15,415 nt of DNA from Dehalococcoidia bacterium (GTDB lineage Bacteria > Chloroflexota > Dehalococcoidia > Dehalococcoidales > RBG-16-60-22), in assembly GCA_030613665.1 (NCBI GenBank), contig JAUWLN010000025.1, positions 1 through 15,415 of the forward strand. The letters are read 5' to 3'. A program made the position numbers and the translations under genes. Positions 1 to 5,563 of the stretch are shown piece by piece. Numbering within the stretch: the first letter of the stretch is position 1; each line of letters begins with the position of its first letter. The notes under the pieces are model-generated. The model was not told the DNA's origin. It saw nothing but the letters and a program-made list of their open reading frames with translations, and made no database searches.

Positions 1-915
1 GAATACATGGATTTGGATGCCGTTTGCTATCACGAGTTAAAAACGGACCACTTTGAAGTGCTGGATGAAGCCAAGGGCCTCGTCCGCGACCAGTGGGGCG
101 CCATCATGAAGTACTCCGGGGTATCACGTACCATACCCATGGTTCTGGAGCCGGCGCTCAAGTCCAGGGAAGACCTGGCCAAATACGTCCCTCCCGACCC
201 CGACCTGCCAGGGCGGTTTAAGCAGTTGGAAGAGACGGTGAAAAGATTTAAGGGGAAGAGGGCTATTATATCCGTGGTCAGACCCTTCGCTACCATCTTT
301 GGCAGCCTCCGCCTTCAGGATGAACTGTTCAAGGACATGATAAGGGACCCCGAATTGGTGGAGGGTTTAAATGAAATTACCTCCAACTACTACAAACGTT
401 ACACCAAAAACCTGATTGACGTTGGCGCTGACATTATTATTGAGACCGCTGACTGGGCATTTACCAATGGCCCCATGGTGTCACCGAAGCATGTGGCCCG
501 ATACATCATCCCCGGCTTCAAAGAGGTCGTTGATTACTGTCACAGCCGGAACGTGCCATGTCTCAAGCACACCGACGGGAACATCTGGAGCATCTTTGAC
601 CTCATTGTGGAGGCCGGCGCTGATGGTGTCCACCCCATCGACCCCGTAGCCGGCATGGACATTGGAGAAGCAAAGGAAAAGTACGGTGACAAGGTCTGCA
701 TTATGGGCAACGTTGACTGCGGCAGACTGCTTAGCTGGGGAAGTAAAGAGGAGGTCCGCGAAACGGTCAAGGACTGCATACGGAAGGCAGGCAAAGGGGG
801 AGGCTATATCTGCATGTCCGGCAATTCTATTCACGGCGCCGTCAACCCGGATAACTATGCGGAAATGATTCGTGCCATCAGAGAGTACGGGAAATATCCG
901 CTGTCCCTGGCATAG
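1..915 (+). CDS. Uroporphyrinogen decarboxylase-family (MtaA/CmuA-like) protein, 5'-partial
   Basis: The frame is open from base 1, and the first in-window Met (base 7) leaves only 302 residues where the family usually has about 340-380, so the true start probably lies upstream of the window. Numbering from that Met, the URO-D (TIM-barrel) family signature is visible: a KHTDGN segment with His188 (residues 187-192), the GNVDCGRLL segment with Cys238, and a glycine-rich GKGGGYICMSGN stretch near 263-273. In MtaA/MtbA-type cobamide methyltransferases, His and Cys at these places bind zinc. Here the usual H-x-C is H-x-D (Asp190), so only His188 and Cys238 are evident ligands. Such proteins transfer methyl groups between corrinoid proteins, thiols and aromatic or other methyl donors; true HemE is less likely. 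No corrinoid protein gene is in view, so the substrate is unknown. A methyltransferase gene follows after 30 bp on the same strand. Confidence 0.85.
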   Translation, partial: EYMDLDAVCYHELKTDHFEVLDEAKGLVRDQWGAIMKYSGVSRTIPMVLEPALKSREDLAKYVPPDPDLPGRFKQLEETVKRFKGKRAIISVVRPFATIFGSLRLQDELFKDMIRDPELVEGLNEITSNYYKRYTKNLIDVGADIIIETADWAFTNGPMVSPKHVARYIIPGFKEVVDYCHSRNVPCLKHTDGNIWSIFDLIVEAGADGVHPIDPVAGMDIGEAKEKYGDKVCIMGNVDCGRLLSWGSKEEVRETVKDCIRKAGKGGGYICMSGNSIHGAVNPDNYAEMIRAIREYGKYPLSLA

Positions 916-945
916 ACTATCATCTCGGTTTGGGTCTGGTGCCTG

Positions 946-1686
946 ATGTCCAGAGATATACTTTCTGAGATACGTGACAATCTGTCTGCAGAGGGCTCCG
1001 GGAGAACCAGGTACACGCGAAAAGCATTCCGGATGCTCCCCGGGCTGGAGAAGCCGCGTATCCTGGATATTGGCTGCGGTGCCGGGGAGCCGACCCTGGA
1101 ATTGGCACGCCTGACTCAGGGTGAAATCATAGGCATCGATGTAGACCAGCCTGCGCTCGACAGGTTGAAGATGAAAATCGAAAAGGCTGGCCTTTCCGGC
1201 CGTGTGAAGGCTTTAAACTGCTCCATGTTCAACCTGGACTTCCCCGTTGAAAGCTTCGATATTCTCTGGTCTGAGGGGTCCATATTCAATATCGGCTTTG
1301 AACGAGGCCTCAAAGACTGGCGGCGCCTGCTCAGGCCAAAGGGGTTCCTCATCGTCCATGAGATGGTCTGGCTGCGCCCCGACCCGCCCAAAGAAATCTA
1401 TGATTACTGGAAACGCCTGTATTCCGGTATTTGCACTGTTCCGGAAAACGTGGCGCAGATTGCCTCCAGCGGCTATACCCCTGTCGGTCACTTCGCCTTG
1501 CCCGAAGACGCCTGGTGGGTTCTATATTTCGGCCCTCTGGAGCAGCGTATCCGGGAGCTCCGCGTAAAATATGCCGATGACTCCCACGCCTTACAGGTAC
1601 TGGATAAAGAACAGCGCGAAGTCGATATGCATAAGAAATACTACAGGTGGTATGGCTCGGCGTATTTTATCATGCAAAAAAATTAA
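946..1686 (+). CDS. Class I SAM-dependent methyltransferase
   Basis: A 246-residue Rossmann-fold methyltransferase. Motif I is ILDIGCGAGEPT (residues 39-50), which binds SAM. The acidic residue that binds the ribose lies in GIDVDQ (63-68). A later LLRPKGFLIVHEM segment (128-140) matches the post-motif III strand of the family. The central part carries LWSEGSIFNIGFERGLKDW, typical of small-molecule methyltransferases whose acceptor cannot be read from sequence. The ATG at 946 has no clear Shine-Dalgarno. With only 30 bp separating it from the URO-D-family gene, it is probably cotranscribed and may depend on upstream translation. It may act in the same C1 or demethylation pathway, but that is inference. 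A weak hairpin plus T-run follows the stop. Confidence 0.85.
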   Translation: MSRDILSEIRDNLSAEGSGRTRYTRKAFRMLPGLEKPRILDIGCGAGEPTLELARLTQGEIIGIDVDQPALDRLKMKIEKAGLSGRVKALNCSMFNLDFPVESFDILWSEGSIFNIGFERGLKDWRRLLRPKGFLIVHEMVWLRPDPPKEIYDYWKRLYSGICTVPENVAQIASSGYTPVGHFALPEDAWWVLYFGPLEQRIRELRVKYADDSHALQVLDKEQREVDMHKKYYRWYGSAYFIMQKN

Positions 1687-1718
1687 ACCGATTACCAGTT
1701 TATTATCGTTCCTTTTTT
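1686..1718 (+). terminator. Possible weak intrinsic terminator after the methyltransferase
   Basis: AACCGAT (1686-1692) can pair, with one bulged C, to ATCGTT (1705-1710) around a 12-nt loop. Two bases later comes a run of six T (1713-1718). The stem is short and A/T-rich, so this is a weak candidate. Confidence 0.3.
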
Positions 1719-1723
1719 GTGTA

Positions 1724-1752
1724 TTGACGACATATCACCATCAATGTAATAG
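1724..1752 (+). promoter_or_regulatory. Candidate sigma-70 promoter for the 4Fe-4S membrane protein
   Basis: TTGACG at 1724-1729, a 17-bp spacer, then TAATAG at 1747-1752. The -35 is close to consensus and the -10 is poor (3 of 6). The expected start near 1759 would leave about 22 nt before the ATG at 1781. Confidence 0.35.
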
Positions 1753-1768
1753 TGTGCATGCAAACTAT

Positions 1769-1775
1769 AGAGGTG
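1769..1775 (+). promoter_or_regulatory. Shine-Dalgarno that fixes the start at 1781
   Basis: AGAGGTG five bases before the ATG at 1781. The reading frame is open back to 1571, but that extension overlaps the methyltransferase and encodes no recognisable domain, so this site decides the start. Confidence 0.7.
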
Positions 1776-1780
1776 CAGAA

Positions 1781-2731
1781 ATGACCAAGCTATCTGAAGA
1801 CAAACTCACATTTTCTAAACTAAGAATGCCGCTTATTATAATGGGCATATTCTGGGTAGTTGCCATAGTCCTCTGGCAAACAACCGGTAAAATTTTTTTC
1901 ATATTTAACTTTGGGTATATAGGTACCGCTATTGGAGTGGGAACAGGACTATACGCAGCACTGCCCAGGAAGAAAAAATACCAGGGGCGCAGGCTATCCC
2001 AGTTACTCGTAGGCGTCTATATGCTCGTTTTTCTTGGCTTTATAGAGTTTGAAAATATGCAGATAGAAGGGTTCTTTTTCTATTTATTGGCTGGCTTCTT
2101 CGGTGGTGCTACTATTCATTATCTGGTTGCCAAAGTTGCCGGTCCGTTATTCTTCGGTAGGGGGTGGTGTTCCTGGTCTTGTTGGACAGCTATGATACTG
2201 GATTATTTACCCTTCCCCCGCAACAAACAAGGGAGACTCCCTACCAGGTGGGGCAACCTTCGCTATATACACTTTGCTCTCAGCCTTGGTCTAATACTGG
2301 TACTGTGGTTCGGATTCGGCCACCGAGTCCAACCGGGAGGAAGTACGACCGAACTCTATTGGCTTATTGCTGGTAATGCGCTCTATTATGCTGTAGCCAT
2401 CATTTTAGCTTTTACACTGAAAGATAACCGTGCTTTCTGTAAATATGTTTGTCCGATAACGGCTTTTCTCAAGGTGACCAGCCGTTTCTCTCTCCTGAAG
2501 ATAGCCGGTGATGCCAAAAAGTGTAACGACTGTGGGGCTTGTGAAAAGATATGCCCGATGGATATCCGCATTATCGACTATATTAAGAGCGGACAACGGG
2601 TCCTTTCCACAGAGTGCATTCTCTGTTTCGAATGTGAAAACGTCTGCGTCCCAGGGGCCCTGAAAAGTACCTGGGGCTTTGATTGTGGAACCAATGAGTT
2701 GCTTAATATGAAGAAAAAACCGGCAAAATGA
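1781..2731 (+). CDS. NapH/NosR-like membrane polyferredoxin (4Fe-4S)
   Basis: A 316-residue integral membrane iron-sulfur protein. Hydrophobic segments lie near residues 15-33, 38-60, 74-90, 96-118, 160-180 and 190-212, giving about six helices. Between them are the Cys pairs typical of NapH, NosR and CcoG relatives: CSWSC (C130, C134) and CKYVCP (C220, C224). The first pair lacks the usual following Pro. The C-terminal part carries two ferredoxin clusters: C248-x2-C251-x2-C254-x3-C258-P and C279-x2-C282-x2-C285-x3-C289. Family members pass electrons between quinol and periplasmic or membrane reductases, or serve in cofactor maturation. No terminal reductase gene is nearby, so the partner is unknown. 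The region is visibly more A+T-rich than its neighbours, which may point to transfer. A 58-residue membrane protein gene follows after 70 bp. Confidence 0.85.
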   Translation: MTKLSEDKLTFSKLRMPLIIMGIFWVVAIVLWQTTGKIFFIFNFGYIGTAIGVGTGLYAALPRKKKYQGRRLSQLLVGVYMLVFLGFIEFENMQIEGFFFYLLAGFFGGATIHYLVAKVAGPLFFGRGWCSWSCWTAMILDYLPFPRNKQGRLPTRWGNLRYIHFALSLGLILVLWFGFGHRVQPGGSTTELYWLIAGNALYYAVAIILAFTLKDNRAFCKYVCPITAFLKVTSRFSLLKIAGDAKKCNDCGACEKICPMDIRIIDYIKSGQRVLSTECILCFECENVCVPGALKSTWGFDCGTNELLNMKKKPAK

Positions 2732-2790
2732 CTTCTTTTGGGTCATACGATTTGAACAAACCTCTGACAAGGTAGAGTATAAAACCTGAG

Positions 2791-2796
2791 AAGGTG
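2791..2796 (+). promoter_or_regulatory. Shine-Dalgarno of the 58-residue membrane protein
   Basis: AAGGTG (within GAGAAGGTG, 2788-2796), five bases before the ATG at 2802. It is a main reason to accept this very small gene. Confidence 0.6.
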
Positions 2797-2801
2797 AACT
2801 A

Positions 2802-2978
2802 ATGACGGAGAATTCCAAAAAGGCCATTACTTTCGCAGTGTTCGCAGCGGGAATCGTGCTGGGTATACTGGGATGGGCCAGTGTCGCATATTCACCCATG
2901 ACAGGTACAATTATTTTCAATTGTTTCATGCTTGCTGCCATTACACTCCGAATATTATGGCGTACTCGAAAACCGTAG
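2802..2978 (+). CDS. 58-residue membrane miniprotein with two predicted helices
   Basis: I do not recognise a family. The frame runs from ATG 2802 to TAG 2976-2978 and encodes 58 residues. A Lys-Lys pair (6-7) precedes a first hydrophobic stretch (about 8-30, rich in Ala, Gly, Ile and Val). A Ser-Pro turn (31-32) leads to a second hydrophobic stretch (about 33-52), and the C-terminus is basic (RTRKP, 54-58). Basic residues at both ends fit a hairpin with both termini in the cytoplasm. A good Shine-Dalgarno lies five bases upstream. It follows the polyferredoxin gene by 70 bp on the same strand and shares its A+T-rich composition, so it may be a small accessory or anchor subunit. That role is inference. 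The frame is short enough for standard gene callers to miss. Confidence 0.6.
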   Translation: MTENSKKAITFAVFAAGIVLGILGWASVAYSPMTGTIIFNCFMLAAITLRILWRTRKP

Positions 2979-3027
2979 AATCTTAGACACCATCAATACA
3001 GGGCCTCCTTTATATAGTTATTATCCT

Positions 3028-3056
3028 TTGACGCCTGCCTTCAGTTAGGGTAAACT
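3028..3056 (+). promoter_or_regulatory. Sigma-70 promoter for sucCD
   Basis: TTGACG (3028-3033), a 17-bp spacer and TAAACT (3051-3056). The -35 matches 5 of 6 consensus bases and the -10 matches 4 of 6. The expected start near 3063 leaves only about 8 nt before the sucC ATG at 3071. Confidence 0.5.
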
Positions 3057-3070
3057 TCCTTCAAGCAGAC

Positions 3071-4213
3071 ATGAGACTGTACGAGTTTGAAGCCGCCAAT
3101 TTTTTCCGACAGGAAGGCATACCGGTCCCCGACTTTATAATCACCGGTAGTCCGCAGGCAGCGCGTGAGGCGGCCGAAAAACTCAGGGGGGCCATCGTTA
3201 TCAAAGCCCAGGTGCTGACCGGCGGTCGCGGGATGGCCGGCGGAGTCCAGCCAGCCGATTCTCCGGAGCAGGCGGAAGAAATCGCCCGGCAGATTCTCAA
3301 ATCCTCCATAAGAGGATTCCCCGTGAACCAGGTGATGGTGGTAGAAAAGGCGGAGGTGGCCCGGGAGTTATACATAGGAGTGACCATAGATGGCCTGGCC
3401 GGCTGTCCGGTGGTTATCCTGAGCACCGCCGGCGGCGTCTCCATCGAGGAAACGGCCAAAACCCATCCTGAAATGGTGTTTTCCCGTCAGGTTTCCATCT
3501 CGGATGGCCTGAGCCTGTCCGAGGCGGAGGAAATCGCACAACAAGCCGGGCTTGCCGACGAAGAACCGGCTCGTATCGCCGGCATTTTCCACAGTCTCTA
3601 CCAGATTTTTCGTAAATATGACGCCACCGTCGCCGAAATCAACCCTCTGGTATACACCGCGAAAGGCGAGTACCTGGCTCTTGATGCCAGGATGGAAATC
3701 GACGATTCCAGTCTGTTTCGCCATTCTGACCTGCAAATACCGTCTGAGGACCGCATTGCCACCCCCCTGGAGAAAAAAGGTCGCCAGATAGGGGTAACCT
3801 ACGTGGAGCTTGACGGCGAGGTCGGAATCGTCTCCAGCGGGGCGGGGTTGGGCATGGCGACGATGGACATCATCGGGCGCAGGTACCGTCCGGCAAACTT
3901 CCTGGAAACAGGGGGCGGCATCTCCGAGGAGCTTCTTTATCAAGTTATGGAGCTGGTACTGCAGAAGAAAGGCCTCAAAGCCGTTTTTCTCAACCTTCTC
4001 GCCGGCATCAACCCCATCCACGAAGGCGCCAGGGGAATCGTCCGCTTTCTCCAGGAGCACCCCACGAATGTTCCCATTGTGTCCAGGGTACGGGGCAATC
4101 GCCAGGATGAAATCTGGCAGATGCTGAGAGAAGCAGGGGTCGAAGCGTTCACTGACGCCGCCACCGAGGAAAGTGTAGAGCGTCTTTTCCAGATACTGGA
4201 AAGAACAAAATGA
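3071..4213 (+). CDS. sucC: Succinate-CoA ligase (ADP-forming) beta subunit
   Basis: 380 residues, close to the usual length of about 386. With SucD it converts succinyl-CoA, ADP and phosphate to succinate, CoA and ATP, or the reverse. The N-terminus MRLYEFEAANFF matches the family start. An ATP-grasp fold follows, with KAQVLTGGRGMAGGV (residues 45-59, nucleotide loop). Metal ligands are Asn191 in AEINPLV and Asp205 in LALDARME. The C-terminal CoA-ligase domain holds SSGAGLGMATMDII (255-268) and the LETGGG loop. The segment after it reads NLLAGINP (308-315), where E. coli SucC has NIFGGIVR, so a related substrate such as malate cannot be excluded. No Shine-Dalgarno precedes the ATG. The stop overlaps the sucD start as ATGA, indicating translational coupling. 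Confidence 0.9.
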   Translation: MRLYEFEAANFFRQEGIPVPDFIITGSPQAAREAAEKLRGAIVIKAQVLTGGRGMAGGVQPADSPEQAEEIARQILKSSIRGFPVNQVMVVEKAEVARELYIGVTIDGLAGCPVVILSTAGGVSIEETAKTHPEMVFSRQVSISDGLSLSEAEEIAQQAGLADEEPARIAGIFHSLYQIFRKYDATVAEINPLVYTAKGEYLALDARMEIDDSSLFRHSDLQIPSEDRIATPLEKKGRQIGVTYVELDGEVGIVSSGAGLGMATMDIIGRRYRPANFLETGGGISEELLYQVMELVLQKKGLKAVFLNLLAGINPIHEGARGIVRFLQEHPTNVPIVSRVRGNRQDEIWQMLREAGVEAFTDAATEESVERLFQILERTK

Positions 4214-5079
4214 GCATACTTCTGAATAGAGAAACAAAGGTGCTGGTGCAGGGCATCACCGGACGGGGGGGTCGGGCGCAGGCAAAATGGATGCTGGAGT
4301 ACGGAACCAATATCGTGGGCGGCGTGACTCCGGGGAAGGGAGGCGAGGAGGTAGAAGGCATGCCGGTATATGACAGCGTCGCTCAAGCCGTTGCCGGATG
4401 CGGGGCGGAGGCGTCAGTTTTCTTCGTGCCGCCAGCGGCGGTCAAGGATGCTGCCCGTGAGACCATAGACGCCGGCATCAGTCTCATCGTGGTGGTTACC
4501 GAGCACGTCCCGGTGCACGATGCCATGGAGGTAAAAGACTATGCGAGAGGCCGCGATGTGCGGCTTCTGGGGCCAACCAGTCCGGGAATCATCACTCCGG
4601 GACAGGCCAAGATGGGCATCATGCCCGGAAACATGTTCCAGCCCGGGCGAATCGGTGTCATCTCCCGGAGCGGCACTCTTGCCTATGAGGTCTGCAGCGA
4701 CCTGGCTGCTGCCGGACTGGGACAGAGCACGGCCGTCGGCATGGGTGCCGACCCGGTGCCGTTCACCAGCCTCTCCGAACTGCTGGCTCTCTTCGATACC
4801 GACCCGGAAACAGACCTGGTCATCATCGTCGGTGAGGTAGGCGGCACACAGGAAGAACATGCTGCCGGGTTCATTGCCAGCCAGATGACAAAGCCGGTGG
4901 TGGCTTACATCGCCGGCCACAGCGTGCCGGAAGGAAAACGTATGGGCCATGCCGGAGCCATCGTACAGGGCGATATGGGAACAACGAAAAGCAAGATAAG
5001 TGCTTTGCAAGAGGCAGGTGTTGGTGTGGCGGACTACCCGCTGGACGTGGTGAAACTGGTCAAGGACCGGCTGAAGTGA
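4210..5079 (+). CDS. sucD: Succinate-CoA ligase (ADP-forming) alpha subunit
   Basis: 289 residues, full length for SucD. The CoA-binding Rossmann domain has GITGRGG (15-21) and GGVTPGKGG (37-45). The second domain has ISRSGTLAYE (151-160) and GEVGGTQEEHAA (208-219). The active-site histidine, which carries the phosphate between CoA and nucleotide sites, is His247 in GKRMGHAGAI. All these agree closely with E. coli SucD. A difference is GPTSPGI (121-127), where E. coli has GPNTPGV. The gene starts inside the sucC stop (ATGA at 4210-4213), so the two subunits are made in step. It sits beside a gene for a fused enzyme of the same ligase superfamily on the opposite strand. Confidence 0.93.
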   Translation: MSILLNRETKVLVQGITGRGGRAQAKWMLEYGTNIVGGVTPGKGGEEVEGMPVYDSVAQAVAGCGAEASVFFVPPAAVKDAARETIDAGISLIVVVTEHVPVHDAMEVKDYARGRDVRLLGPTSPGIITPGQAKMGIMPGNMFQPGRIGVISRSGTLAYEVCSDLAAAGLGQSTAVGMGADPVPFTSLSELLALFDTDPETDLVIIVGEVGGTQEEHAAGFIASQMTKPVVAYIAGHSVPEGKRMGHAGAIVQGDMGTTKSKISALQEAGVGVADYPLDVVKLVKDRLK

Positions 5080-5084
5080 CATGT

Positions 5085-5110
5085 CCGGCTCGGCAATGCC
5101 GGTTACTTTA
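5085..5110 (+). terminator. Possible terminator between the convergent sucD and lipoprotein genes
   Basis: CCGGC (5085-5089) and GCCGG (5098-5102) form a 5-bp GC stem with an 8-nt loop, followed on the + strand by a T-rich stretch (TTACTTTA). The stem is short and its 3' arm abuts the lipoprotein stop codon. The T-run is broken, so the call is modest. Confidence 0.4.
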
Positions 5111-5501
5111 TGTAAACATCGTACACCACTTGCTCGCTGACAGTCGGGCCTTCAAGAGCGGCCCTGGTCTTAGCCAGGAATATCTGCGTATTACCCTTTT
5201 TCTTTGCCTGAAACCGGAAGACGTGGTATAGAACAACAGTCCCGTCTTCCCTGGTCTCGGAATCAACCATGTTTTCCAGCAGTTCGAGCATCGATTCATC
5301 GTACTTTTCCCGCCAGATAAAGCCGGAGTTCATATCAAATCCCCTGGTGATGGTGAATTCCTCGTTCACTTTAACCTCTACTTTTTCCACCGGCAGAAAG
5401 CCCCATTTCTGGTCCGTTTCCTCTTCTGTCCCGCCACAGCCAGCCAGGAGCCCGGTTATCATTATTGCGAGCAGCGCCGTCAGTACCAACCGTCTAACCA
5501 T
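5103..5501 (-). CDS. Lipoprotein resembling chagasin-type (I42) peptidase inhibitors
   Basis: 132 residues with a type II signal peptide: basic MVRR, a hydrophobic core, and the lipobox LAGC with Cys22 as the lipidated residue, so it should be anchored outside the cytoplasmic membrane. The mature part reads like the I42/chagasin fold, which blocks papain-like cysteine proteases with three loops. The segment EEFTITRGFDMNSGFIW contains a variant of the N-P-T-T-G-[FY]-x-W loop. The later VFRFQAKKKGNTQIFLAKTRA matches the family's penultimate strands. The canonical GxGG loop is not evident and the RPW loop is replaced by TRA, so inhibitory activity is uncertain. AAAGGG (5508-5513) lies six bases before the ATG. 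It lies 62 bp downstream of the acyl-CoA synthetase fusion gene and may be cotranscribed with it. The I42 assignment is moderate. Confidence 0.7.
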   Translation of the reverse strand: MVRRLVLTALLAIMITGLLAGCGGTEEETDQKWGFLPVEKVEVKVNEEFTITRGFDMNSGFIWREKYDESMLELLENMVDSETREDGTVVLYHVFRFQAKKKGNTQIFLAKTRAALEGPTVSEQVVYDVYIK

Positions 5502-5563
5502 TTTTATCCCTTTCTATCGATTGTTATTTTTGGCTAACAAAGCGCCGGATGAAGCAGTGCCCG

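Noticed and set aside
1571..1780. A 70-residue N-terminal extension of the polyferredoxin, or of a fusion with the methyltransferase region.
   Set aside because: The extension overlaps the methyltransferase in another frame and is not hydrophobic or conserved-looking. AGAGGTG places the start at 1781.
2752..2783. A separate promoter for the 58-residue gene (TTGAAC and TATAAA).
   Set aside because: The spacer is 20 bp, too long for a standard sigma-70 promoter, and no better -35 fits.
3368..4237. A 289-codon open frame on the minus strand, opposite sucC.
   Set aside because: It lies wholly over well-conserved sucC and the sucD start, has no recognisable domain and no promoter, and arises from the codon bias of the real gene.
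5521..5540. Inverted repeat TTGTTA/TAACAA between the lipoprotein and the fusion gene, as a terminator.
   Set aside because: The stem is A/T-rich, only 6 bp, and no T-run follows on the minus strand. It may be chance.
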